Below are positions 24,382-35,267 of a DNA stretch of 64,000 nucleotides, piece by piece; the stretch's first letter is position 1, and the number at the start of each line of letters is the position of its first letter. The position numbers were made by a program, and so were the translations under genes. Location of the stretch: the NCBI GenBank assembly GCA_029298735.1, contig JANSLP010000101.1, positions 1-64,000 on the forward strand. Direction: 5' to 3'. A model generated the notes under the pieces. The model was given only the letters and a program-made list of their open reading frames with translations. It searched no databases and was not told where the DNA came from. The DNA comes from Ophiostoma sp. CBS 140.51 (Eukaryota; Ascomycota; Sordariomycetes; Ophiostomatales; Ophiostomataceae).

Positions 24382-25057
24382 AAGGACGTCAGAACGACGT
24401 AGTTGGACGAGGGGAGGGTGGGATTTGCATTTTTACGAGACAAACGCATTCTAGCAGCTATTTATTCTTGATTGTTTTCGCGTTTCAACTTCTTCGTTTT
24501 AATCTTTTTAACAAAAACCATTTGCATCAAATTCAGTTAATTTTTATTCATCAAAACGTATTTGAGAACAGATCAATTTGTATAACTGAGGAGTGTATTG
24601 ATGAGAGTGTGTCATATTAGATCCATTCTGAGAAGAGAGGTCATAAACAATAACAACATTTCATCTTAATCGTCGTCGAACCATGTCCTTAGTTTGAGGT
24701 GTAAAGAGAAACATTAAATATCAAATTATGTTTTGGGAACCAAAACGAAAATCAAAAACTCGAAAAAGCAAGTGAAACCATTGAGGGATATCATGTTAGG
24801 GGTCCATATCTCTCGCATGGTGTGGCTCAAGCGGCGAAAGGAAGAAATGAACATTAAAACGCAAAGAGAAGAGAGAAGAAAGAAAAGAGAATTAGCAGCC
24901 GTGAACTGAAAGTGTCGCTCAATCTAGGTCATGAAAAAGACAAAAGTCGTAAAGGTCATGGTCATAAATCATTGTCTCGATAGATAAGGTGCATAGAAGG
25001 CAGGGAAATGTGCGCTGAAAGGGGACATAAAACGAGAAGAGGAAAGAGGAAGCACCG
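24382..25057. other. Convergent intergenic region
   Basis: AT-rich spacer between the 3' ends of phosphoglucomutase (+) and the 507-aa gene (-). It presumably holds both polyadenylation regions. No open frame or RNA gene recognised. Confidence 0.6.
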
Positions 25058-26633
25058 TTACTTCAAATCATCCGTCCGGTCACCGTCATCCGATGACGGG
25101 GCCGTCGACTCCGTCGGGTTGCTGTCGTTGTCGGCCGTGGTGGTTGACGACGGCGGCGGGTAAAAGAGCTCTTTGAAGCGTTGCTGGGCTTCTTCGGCCA
25201 CAAAGTCGAGCTCAAAGGCATTGTACTTATTTTGGCGCATATGCTCGGGCCGGTACGAATTGCAAAAAACGTACGGCTGAATGTCCTTGACATAGAGGCG
25301 GTGCTTGTCCTTGCGGATCAGCCAGTTGGGCGACAGCGCCTGCTGGGTGATGAAAGCGGTCCAGACGGGGCACTTTCGGAAGGCGCCGTCCCAGACGGCG
25401 GCATGTAACCGTAGACCGCGTGTCTTGGTGTCTTCGTAGACGAGCAGTGAGTGCTTGTATCCGTCGTCGAGGATGCTCCTACACGGCATTAGTACACAGT
25501 TTTCATCTGTCGAGCGCAGACTGGACTCACGCTTGAAAGAGTCGCTTCTCTCTGCTAATTTTGAATTCGACGGGGTTGACTACATCCGTCTGCTCGCCTT
25601 CAAACTTGAGGGACACAAACGTGCAGTGGAACAGGACCAGCTCTTCCCATGTCAAAAAGTACAGCAGTGCCCACATCTTGGCGCAGCGTTCGGTGTAGCT
25701 CCAGCGCTTGAGCACGAGACAGCTGCCGTCGCGCTCAATACACAGCTCATGGACACCGTACATGGAAAAGGCGGGAATGTTGGTGCCCGTGTCGAGGCTG
25801 CGGACCACGAGATAGGGCGAGTTGTCATAGGGGTCGTAGAAGGCAAAGATGGTGAGGCGTTCCTGGTCAAACGAGCGCCTAAACAGGGTCCGGGCATTTT
25901 GTGGCACTTGGACTTCCTTCCATGGCCCGTAGCACTCGGAGAACCTCAGGTGCTTGAGGGGGGTCCGGGACGGCAAGGGCCGAGAAAAGATGTCTTCGGC
26001 CCAGTGGACACTCTTGTCGTGGAACATGGCTGCGGCGGACATGACGAGCGGGCCGGCTGGTGTAGGAGGGGTCTTGATGCCTTGCTTTTCACGGAGTTGG
26101 AGGATCCTCTTTTGCAGGACCTCGAGTGAGTTCATGTCGAATTGCGGTGATTTGGTGAGCATATGGCTCATGAGGAGCAAAAACTGGTGGTAGAGCGTGA
26201 ACCGCTGGGGCAAGGGCATACTGCCAGCCTCGTCGGCCATTTTGTGGTACATGGTGCGCCAGCGGATCTCTTTGCTCTTGGCCTTGTCGTCGTAGTAGCC
26301 GCGGATGTCGCCGACGGTCTTTTGAAAGCAGGGCAGCAACATGTCGAGATAGTCGAGGAGGGCGGGGACGCGGCCCGGATGAGAGCGAGTTTGTTCGAGG
26401 ATGCGGAGAAGGATAGTGCTGCACTTGCGCATCTCGTCAGACAAGGCCAGCATGAGCGGATGGAACGGCTCCGACAGAAAACTGCGAAGACTGTCGATGC
26501 AGCCGGCGACGATGTTGGCTCCCATCGCCTCGCTGTAGCAACCTCCCAACAGCAGCGCAGTCCGGCCTCCGTCGTTGGGCATGTTCCCCATGGCGAAAGC
26601 CCCATCTCTCATCTTGGCAGGTGGGTGTGCCAT
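25058..26633 (-). CDS. Conserved fungal protein of unknown function, possible PH-like folds
   Basis: Exons 26633-25531 and 25478-25058 join within an Ala codon and give 507 aa; the 52-nt intron has a GTGAGT donor and GTAG acceptor. The N-terminal half (to about 230) looks helical, with conserved-looking text such as LPQRFTLYHQFLLLMSHML and a downstream LEVLQKRILQLREKQGI. The second half reads as alternating beta strands and helices (for example KMWALLYFLTWEELVLFHCTFVSL, then across the splice site LFQASILDDGYKHSLLVYED and LHAAVWDGAFRKCPVWTAFI), which could be one or two PH-like domains; this is an impression, not a match. The continuity of sequence across the junction supports the splice. No signal peptide or transmembrane segment. 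The C-terminal 30 residues are Ser/Asp-rich. Confidence 0.78.
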
Positions 26634-29600
26634 ATGAAAATGGGAAGGATATTATGATGATGTGGACGAAGAAGAGAACGAGGGTATGGCTTGAATGTGA
26701 CAGAAAGGGCTAAAGAGAAAGAGCGTTATGGAACAAAAGAAATGGGGGCGAAGAAGACGGCGTTAAAGCGCGTCAGGATATCATTGTTGCCGTTATAGGG
26801 ATAACAAGGTGTTGCGGATAGCAGATTGATGGCGACACTCTTGTCACGCAACTGAGGCACTCTTTGTCACCTGGACCACTGCTTGTCCAGTCCACAGACC
26901 ACCCACCAAACAACAAACAACGGGTGTGGTGTCTTTCCCCTTTTGCTTCTGCTTCCCAGCTCAGATGTGGGATGCCAGCTTCTTCTCAACCGGATGAGAC
27001 GCAAATACGTCTGGAGAAGGCCGGTCCGAGGGCGTGAGGCGTAGTGATGGTCGCTTATATAAAAGGGGCAACGGTGCGACGATGATAAGAAGATTGAGTC
27101 GTGAGTCGAACAGCCTCACTCGGGGGTATTGTAGTTGTAGAAGGAGAAGGGCGAGCTGCGTCTTTTGTATGTTATGTGCCAGCAACACAAACGTTGTGGA
27201 AGTGATGCCAAGCCGGTCGGGAGTTTCTGGGCGCTCTGGGCGGGGGGCAGTGATTTTGCGGCCGGTATATGTTGTCCTAGTGCTCCGAGAGGCGAGGAAG
27301 GGGGAAGGTGTTTGAAAAGGAGGCGAATATAGTGCTGTCGGCTCGTTGGCTAGAGAGTTGTGAGTTGTGGGTGGTCGTGACCGTTGTGTGAGGTGCAAGG
27401 AGCAAGGAGCAAGAAGCGAGGTCCAGAGAGATCACGTTATGATGCTGTGCGAGGGATGGGCGGCGGAGGTTGAAGAACGTCGAAGAGTGTGAGAGTGCGA
27501 GAAGGGCAGCACAAAGCAGAAATAAGAAAGGCTGCGGCAAGCCGAGATGTACCGTCGGTTCTTGTGTACGTTCAGTTCAGTCCAGTTCAATATTGGGCTG
27601 GGGGCTCTGCATCAGGTCAGCACACAAAGTGGCCGCAATGGTGCCCAACAATTCAATCAAACGGCAAACGCAGGATGCTGGTATCAAAGAATTGAGGGGA
27701 AAGGGGAAAGGGAGAGCGACCACTCTGATTCTTGTGCGTGCATTGGCTGCATTGGCTTCGCCGGGAGATGCTGGGGAGACGTTGACTAACTTTGGCCTAT
27801 TTTTCTGCTTGCTGTTTCCTTTTTTTTTTTCTGCCGCCGTTTCTCGTTCGTCGTTCTCAATGGCACACAATGCACGGGACTGACGTGTCCGACCTGCGAT
27901 AGGCCCGCCATGGTGGTTCTTGCAGCAGCGTTATGCACGTCTGCTGATTTTTTATTTGGTCGTGTTTGCAGTCGAGAAGGAGCCAGGCCAATTGGAAAGA
28001 GTTGGCGGTGCAGTTTGCTCAAGGATGACCCAAGGCCAAAAAGGAGGCCATCGCCAATGTGGCAGTGAGAAGATTTCGAACCAAATATATATCTCTCTTT
28101 CTCCTCTCTTGGGGGAAAGACTTCTTTCCGTCTGCTTCATCTTCATGTACTTTGGCTACTCGCCAAGCATTTTCAGAATATCATTTGGTCGATGTCCCGT
28201 GACTGGTCTTCTGCCGGGCATGGTGTCGATGACGGATAGGCAGCAGGAGCAATGGCCGACTGCATGTAGTGAGACTTCAGCACGAAGTCTGTTGACAGCG
28301 TGAGAGGTTGATGGCGATAGCGACGAAAAGTTGCACGGGCGGGGAAGCAAGAAGGAGAAAATAGGCAGGCCCGTGTCTGTTGCATCTGTTGCGTCTGTTG
28401 AGTGTGTTGAGTGGGTGCCTGCAAAAAGAGAAAAAGGAGCAGGCTGCATGAAGAACCACTGGCTAGAACGCATGCCACGAAGTCGTAAAGCGGAACCTTT
28501 GAACCTTTCCTGGTCTAGGACGACCCAACCGGCCGTTTCCTACAAACAACGTGCATTAGTCTTTCTTCTCGTGGTATCATCATCCAGTTTGTACTCTACA
28601 GAGATGCGAGGAGAGAACATGCCGGTTCGACGTAGGTTTGAGCATGGCAGGATGGTTCGTGAAAGAAGAGAAGAAAAGCAGGCTAGAAGAGTCAAGGAAC
28701 AAAAAGAGCGAAAGGAAGGCCGGAAGAAGGATTGCCGGATAACCGCTGGTCGTCCAAGAAAGGACATGACCAAACAGAGCGGAGTGTGAAAGAGAGAAAG
28801 AGTCAAGGTATAGCGTCTGGAATTCGATGTTCAATCTTTATTCATGTGGGACAGGGCCGGGGCCTTCATTCATGTTGAGAAAGGAAGCAGCGACACTTTT
28901 AGACTGGTTACGGCTTCCTCATTGGGTAATGTAGCCCTGGGGACAGAACGACTCAAGAAGGCAACTGTACTTTGCGGCAGTCGCTCTGTCGCTCTTTCTT
29001 ATTATGAAGCCTGCTTTGTAAAATACCTGCCAAGGAAGGCAACCCCTGGTTGCTCTTGCCACCTGGAAGGAGTCCGTGGCTGCAAGGCTGGCAGGTACTA
29101 GAGATGTTGCATCTGGAGATGGTTGCAGTTCTGCTTGTTATTGCGCCTCATTGCACACGCTGTGTATGATGGCCACCAACATCGACTAGCCATAATGATG
29201 ACTGTTGGCTGGTATTGGCTGGTGGTTCCGACTGTCATGAGATCATGACCGCCAACATCCAACGGTCAAATCCAACTGTCAACATTCAAGTCCACGTCTA
29301 ACGGCGACAACAACCTCAAGCCACGAAATCACTAAGCATAATTGAAAAGCAGGTCAAGAAAGTTTGGCAAACAGCCTTGTGTTTTTACTCCAATACCCTT
29401 CGACTAGTCATACAGATACAATGTCCGTCTCCATCCTCACTTGACGTAAGGCTTTGCTTTCAAAACAAGACAAAACCTACGACAACTGACAACAAAACAC
29501 TGGGCAAGAGAACGTAGCCATGGCATGGCCTAGATTGTCGTAACCCGAATAAAATTCAAATAATCCTCATACAGCCCATAAAAGCAAACAAAAAAGAGAA

Positions 29601-29745
29601 AAAAGCAACCAGCCGGACAGGGTGACCTGAGATGTTACATGAAAAAACTCATTCCCTAGTCATTTGTCCTTGTCCTCGCGCCACAGCCCCGTCCATACCG
29701 AAAAACATGATAATAAAACAAAAAAGAAACAGCATAACTCATTGC
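26634..29745. other. 3.1 kb intergenic interval
   Basis: Contains the leftward promoter of the 507-aa gene and the 3' flank of NHP6. Short open frames on both strands lack domain similarity. A short triplet-like repeat (CTGTTGCAT/CTGTTGCGT/CTGTTGAGT) lies near 28377-28410. No RNA gene was recognised. Confidence 0.5.
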
Positions 29746-30086
29746 TTATGCCTGTGGTTGTTAGTGGAGTGAACTCGACGAAAAAGTGAACAGTGATGTA
29801 GGGGACTTACGTTGTAAGCAGCCTTCTCGTCCTCGTACCGCTTCTTGTCAACGGCGGCCTTGGCCTCGTACGGGGTGCGCTGCTTGTCGTTGAGGGCCTT
29901 CCAGCGCTCACCGAGAAGCTTGCCAACCTGACCGAACGAAATACCGGGGTTCTCGTCGCGGACGTTCTCGCGCTGCTCATTGGCAAAGAACATATAAGCA
30001 GACAGACCGCGCTTGGGAGCGTTGGGGTCCTTCTTGCCCCGGCGCTTCTCAACCTTGCCGGTCTTCTTGGCTGCGGCCTTAGGCAT
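29746..30086 (-). CDS. NHP6: HMG-box chromatin protein NHP6
   Basis: Exons 30086-29811 and 29751-29746 join in phase 0 and give 93 aa, the same length as yeast Nhp6A. The protein binds and bends DNA without sequence preference and assists nucleosome remodelling (FACT). It has a basic N-terminus (KKTGKVEKRRGKKDP) and one HMG box from NAPKRGLSAYMFF through FGQVGKLLGERWKALNDKQ to KKRYEDEKAAYN. The donor GTAAGT at 29810 is strong, and the next acceptor (CACTAAC branch, CAACCACAG) leaves a last exon of one Ala codon plus TAA. Many filamentous-fungal homologues carry a longer acidic tail, so this end is short. An alternative distal acceptor before 29662 would instead add D-K-D-K. The HMG-box call is secure; the C-terminal residue is less so. 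Confidence 0.9.
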
Positions 30087-30090
30087 GATG

Positions 30091-30782
30091 CTGTTTGATA
30101 TTAGTAGAGTTCAAGCTAAGTGACAAGTGTGAAGATGCAAGTGTGGTGATGTGTAAGAACACTTGTCCTTGACAGAGTCCACGGCCAACAGTACAGCAAC
30201 ACCGGGCACAACGGGCGCATTCACTCTGGACGATGTGAAATAAATCCAGTCGCATAAAGAGCGACTGAGAATTAATTCGCATAAAAGAGTGAAGCACAAA
30301 ACACCAGACTCAATTGCAAACGCTTGCTTGCGCAAAGTCGAAGTCACGTCTTATCAATTGAGTAAATTGACCAGAGCGACATTACGACTGCGGGTGGAAT
30401 TGAACCTGGCGCCGTTGGTGGTTGGCTGCGAATGTGGTGATGATCGATCGCAAGAGTTGGCGATGTTGAAAAAAAAAAAGGCATAGTTGGCCAAAAATGA
30501 AACTGGTGGTCAATTTTTGTGCCTTTGCGCTTTTTCGCGTTCCAAAGATCGCGGCCTTGTTGCGGGTGGACCAGTGCGCGGGCAGAGTAGACGCGTGCGC
30601 GCGCGATGAACAACACGACGCAAGAAGAGATGGACAAACAAACAAATTGTTTAGTCGGTCGTCACAATCGCAAGTCACTGCAAAAGAAGTCCACTGGACC
30701 TGAAAGTGTATGGCGAAAAGCGAGTGCGCGTGGGAGTGACCTGCGAATTGCAGCGGTCGATGGTGGATGGCAAAGTACTCAC
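30091..30782 (-). other. Probable 5' UTR intron of NHP6
   Basis: On the minus strand a GTGAGT donor begins at 30782. A TACTAAT branch (30100-30106) lies 8 nt before a CAG acceptor ending at 30091, four bases upstream of the NHP6 ATG. The 692-nt segment has no coding frame into the gene. Upstream of the donor the minus strand is a long C/T-rich tract (about 30860-31100), consistent with a promoter and first non-coding exon there. Confidence 0.55.
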
Positions 30783-32789
30783 AATGATTTTGTATGGAGG
30801 AAAAAGATGTAAGTGAATGTGAGGCGTGGAGTTTTGTATGGGACGATGCGTGAGGGCGTTCACTGTGAGGCTGTTTGTATGGGAGATTTTGCGTGCAAAA
30901 AAGAGAAGAGAGAGAAGAGAGGGAAAAGAGAGAGAGGGAGGAAGAGTATGTGGGCGTAGGAGAGAGGAGAGAAGGCGGGCCTTTTTACTATGGGCCGGTT
31001 GGGCTGATTGAGAGGGAGAGGGAAGGGGAGGGAAGGCGCGTGGGCAAAAGGGCAAAGAGGGAGGAGCGAGAGGAGCAACAGAGAGGGAAGGCGGGGTGGG
31101 CGTGCGTGGACGTGTTTGTGTGTCTATCTTACGCGTGTGTGGTGTATGGTGTGTGGTGTGCGGGTTGTATGTGCAATGGGCAGGCGCAATGGCCGCCTGG
31201 GTGTGTTTTGGCGTATTTTGGTGTGTTTTGGTGTGCTAGGCCAATGATGGGGCAGTGATGCGCTGAAATGAGACTGCAATAGGCAAGTACGAAGGGCGCA
31301 AAGGGGAGGAAAGGGCAGAAAAAGGGCAGGAGAGCAGAGAAATGAGGAGGAAGGTGCGTGTGGAAGCTGTGTGGTGGTAGGTGGGCGGTGCCAAACTCCC
31401 CCAAAAATTCCAAGGGCGAGAAAGAGGTGGGAAATGAGGGTGGCAGGTAGGGGGGAGGGGTGGGTGAGCAACAGCGCGAAATGCAGCGCGGACTGGCCTG
31501 GGGCAAAGAGGGCGATTTCTCCATCCTCTGGCCGCCGCTCAGACAATCAGACACCAGCTCGACCAAGTACAGTACTTGTGGTGTTGTACTACGTGCCGCC
31601 TACCATAATGTACTGTGTACATGCAAACCGTCCAATTTGCATACAAATTCGAGCTCCTACCTGTACTACCTGCGGCGGTCATTAGCTCGAGGAAGCTGCA
31701 GCCAGACAACCAGACACCCAGCGCCTTCCAGTCGTAGGGGAGACGGTTTTAGCGTCATCGTTACCGGGGCGAAGTATGTGTCCGTCGCAGTGGGCAGCTG
31801 TTTTCCCGTTTTCCGTGTGTGCAACAGCAGGTATCTCACTATCTTCAGCGACATCAGAGACAGCCATTCTGTGCAGTCTTGTGAGACTCTGTAGGAAATT
31901 TGTCTCTCTTCGCCTGCTCAACAGACAAGAGCAAAATCATTAAAAAAAAAAAATACAAGAACTTGCAAACGAAAGGGCGTTCAAATCATTTTCTCAAACC
32001 ACTGGCGGTCATTTTAGCTCAAGCTTCGACTCTTTCTGCCTTTGGTTACCCGTCCTCTGGGACTGCCCAGTTGCCCTCTTCTCCTACCTGTCTAGGGTGT
32101 TGCCGAATACAGGAGGAGAGGAGACACGGGAGAAATGTGCTTCTGTCAACAACCGCAGCTGTCGAGACGGAGCACGCTCATTGGTCCAATTCTGTAAATT
32201 CTTGGAAGAGCGAAACCACCGAACACAGTCTTTGACCGGTACTTTAATCATGCAAGTCGAGCATGTATCTCCGCGCCAGCACCACTATGTACCAGTACCT
32301 GTGGAAAAGTACCTTTTTGAGGTACCGCGGCCACCTTGTACTGTGCAAAGTGTACCTTGTTCTGCCGTTTTCTGGTTCGCTCTCTTTCTCTTCTCCTCTT
32401 TTCCCTCCCAAAAAGCTGTTCCTGTCGCTCACACGGAAACCATTCATCTGCACTAGCGTCTCACACGACCCCCTTGCCTTGCACTTGCACCAGTTGCACT
32501 CCTTCCACCACACACACCATCGTCCCCATCGTCACCATGAGCCGAACTGAGTACGGAGTCGAGCCAATGTCCCGCCATCTTTGCCTTTTCTTTGCAGCTC
32601 CCACTTCCTTCCGTTCCTTTCTTTATCTTTTTTTTGCAGTATATGAGTGTCCACTTGTCTTGATCTGCGTTTTGGTGGCTACGGTTTTGCGCGGCGCATT
32701 TAGTTCTTCATTCAAAGTAAGATACAGCTCCGAGCCTGTCCGCCAATATCAGCTCTGTCGAGAGTCGAAACTGTGATCTCTATCTTCTC

Positions 32790-32800
32790 GTACGGAGTAC
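32790..32800. repeat. GTACGGAGTAC intergenic motif, copy 3
   Basis: Exact 11-mer, same orientation as the copy at 16794-16804 and reverse of 8404-8414. A shorter 9-base version (TACTCCGTA) is at 35303-35311 between CENP-H and ATG11. Confidence 0.6.
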
Positions 32801-33917
32801 GCTATTGCAAAAGGCGTCATGAGAAAGGCCTGGCCAGGACTTTTAATTGCGCAAACTCCTTGCAGCTTCATATTGAGCTCAAAGAAACTGTAGACGAGCT
32901 TCCTCGTATTGGCTTTCACTGGATAGCAGCAACTGGTACTGCATCTTGCCTCACGGAAAGAGCTGCTGTTGCCAAAAGGCACTTGATATAGAAGACGTAA
33001 TGGCAACATTGAATCGAACGACTCTCTTCTAATGTGTTTTAATGTGTATATCAGCCTACTGTGACATCTACGATACAAGCATCGCCCAGGTCTTACAGAA
33101 TCGGCCAAGATGAATTGATTATGCACAAGTAAGAAGACCAAGAATATATCGGCATCTTCAGGCGCAAGTGTCGACTATCCGACCATGTTACGAGCGCTAT
33201 TACGAGTATCACAGTCGCAAATGGCGCAAGAATCGTCCTTCTCACTCATGCGCTGGTCTTGGAAAGTGCGGCGGAAAGAGGTGTGTGCGGCAGGATAGGA
33301 AAGAGACAACAGGAGGAGCTGTGCTTTGTACCAAGTCTAGAGCGGCTGTGGATGGAGACTTGAAAGGATCCAAGCTACACCGTGTGCACTTTTGTTTTAA
33401 TACATGGGCGCAGCGGAACACAAGCGCCGCAAAAGGAGGAGGAGCATGAAGGAGGAGCGACTGCAAAAGGCAAGCTTTCGCACAGGTTTTCGGTAATGTG
33501 TGGAAAGAAACAGCAAAAGGCCCAGCAAAAAGGAACAAAAAGAGGCAAGCTGGACGAGTGGGAGCAACAAGTGGCCGCCAACAGGAGCAAAACAAAGGGA
33601 AGGCGCGAACGAGGATGAGCTCCGTCGCAGGCAGGGCCCAGTCGTGGGCAATAGCTCTATCGCACTCCGAAAGGTACCTCTGAGGAACGAAGGAGGAACA
33701 TGTGCTGGGGTGGGGAGGGGGTGTACGCAAGGTAGCGCTGCGATTCGCCGAAAAATACGCACAGCGGGCTGCTCTTTTCGCCTTTCGCAGTTTGTTATTG
33801 TCTGCGCGGGGCGCACCCATTTTCGCACCCATTTTCCTTGCCTGATTTTGCACTTTCTTTTCTCGCCCATTCTGGCCAAGTCCAACGCGCGCTCGCGACC
33901 AAATCACACAGTCACGT

Positions 33918-33940
33918 GCGCTCGAAATAAAGTCGAGCGC
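33918..33940. other. Perfect hairpin with adjacent CACGTG
   Basis: Arms GCGCTCGA (33918-33925) and TCGAGCGC (33933-33940) are exact complements around a 7-nt AT-rich loop. A CACGTG box overlaps the left arm at 33913-33918, and an ACGCGT (MluI-cell-cycle-box-like) element follows near 33951. Role unknown. Confidence 0.4.
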
Positions 33941-34498
33941 GTCAAGCTCCAACGCGTCTTGCCTCCTACACACTTGGAGCTGTGCGTGTTCGCCGTGATG
34001 TACGTATAATGACAGAAGCGCATTGTGAGCGCATTGCAACATTTACTGTAGATTAATGTAGAAGAGGGTGTTTGCTTTGTGACAATGTGTCTATTGCTGT
34101 ATCTGAAGCTGGACAGATCCATGTGTGTTTCTATAGACACCTCTCGATCCTTTTTGCTGAATCTGCTACAATCTGAAATCGGGTCGGTATGGTTGGCCGC
34201 CGTTGCTTGCAGCCTTGCAGACCTGCGCGTGTGTGCGCGTGTGTGTGCATCCACCGCGCTCTGGGCGACGATATGTGGTCTGGTGGTCTGGTGGCCTGCG
34301 CAACAGGGCTTACTAAATACTCCTCTGCGCGTCACCATATCGCATCATGTTGCGATTTCTGCTGTTCCCACCATGCACACCAGGTCGTCTTTCGTCTTAC
34401 CGTGGTCCGGCACGGCGTTTAACTAGATGGGCAGTGCGCTGTGTCGCTCAACTGCCATTGTCTTTGGTTGTTCTTGCTTGTGTACTTCGCACACAAAT

Positions 34499-35267
34499 TC
34501 ACTCCGGGTCGAGAACAATATCGCAGAGCGCCGCCTCTCTCGTCCAGTCCACCCCACTGCCCACAACAATGGCACTGGCGGTACCCTTGATCAACTTCCA
34601 ACGCTGCCGGCTCGTCTTGACATCTGCCTGCAGCTCCTTCTCCAAGGCTGCGTCTTCTGCTCCTGCATTGCCTTCTGTTGCCGCCGACACGGCCGCGAGT
34701 TGTCGAGCTTGGGCTGCGAGCTGCGCGTTCTGCTTTTCCAGTCGGCGCAGCTCGGCCGCCACCGTCGCGCTTTCGTCCCGGGCATCACGCCGTGCCATCG
34801 CGTCCTGTGCCACGGCCTTAGACATGCTGTCGCGCTGCTTGATGGCCAACAACAAATCGCGTTCGATCGGCGAGGCTTGCGTCGCGCCGTGCACAGCCTT
34901 GAGGACCGGGTTGACGGTCAGGACGCTGTCAACCACCTCGTTGCGCAAAACGTACGAGGCGCGCGCTTCTAGGAGTTGTCGTTGCTGTGTCGCGGTGTCG
35001 GCAGTTGAAGGAGACAATGAGTCTGTTCTGTCAGCCCTGCTATTGCCCTGCTCTTGGCGTCTTCTGCCAACGTCGTGCCTCCTGCTTACCCGTAAACGAT
35101 TCTCGCGCTTTGAGGAGGGCAATCTCGAGCCGTATGCTCCTGAGCTGGTCGTAGAGTGCCAGGACGCGCTTCTCGTCGTCCGAAAGGTCCAGCGTCCCGA
35201 CGGCATTCTCGACATCATTGTCGTCTGGCGCGTCCCTCATCGGCGTGTCCCTCAATTCGGCCGTCAT
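34499..35267 (-). CDS. CENP-H: Inner kinetochore protein CENP-H (Fta3/Mcm16-like)
   Basis: Exons 35267-35090 and 35022-34499 join within an Asp codon and give 233 aa. The 67-nt intron has a GTAAGC donor, a CTGAC branch and a CAG acceptor. CENP-H belongs to the constitutive centromere-associated network (COMA/CENP-HIK part) that links centromeric chromatin to the outer kinetochore. The N-terminal exon has an acidic region and LSDDEKRVLALYDQLRSIRLEIALLK, a helical coiled coil. The middle holds further coiled coil rich in Ala, Arg and Gln. The diagnostic CENP-H ending is present: RQRWKLIKGTASAIVVGSG, then VDW and a final helix ALCDIVLD. It shares a 697-bp divergent promoter with ATG11. Confidence 0.87.

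Larger units (their letters stand above)
30087..34498. other. 4.4 kb gene-poor interval upstream of NHP6
   Basis: The left part holds the proposed NHP6 leader intron and a C/T-rich promoter tract (purine-rich on the + strand, about 30895-31090). The remaining 3 kb lacks believable coding sequence. It contains GTAC-dense patches at 31564-31620 and 32289-32355, a CCAAT pair at 32180-32190, a GTACGGAGTAC copy at 32790-32800 and a hairpin at 33918-33940. The longest leftward frame (33242-34042) has no recognisable domain and is probably chance. Confidence 0.45.

Noticed and set aside
30390..30430. B-box-like GGTTCAATTCC on the minus strand, possible tRNA
   Set aside because: The flanking bases do not form a 5-bp T stem, and no A box, anticodon arm or acceptor pairing is found. 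Other GTTCGA sites (near 27108, 28077, 33012) failed the same test.
33242..34042. 266-aa minus-strand frame in a gene-poor interval
   Set aside because: Rich in Ala, Leu, Phe, Pro and Cys without any domain, and with no splice partners or codon bias like the neighbours. Treated as chance, although the nearby promoter-like elements leave some doubt.
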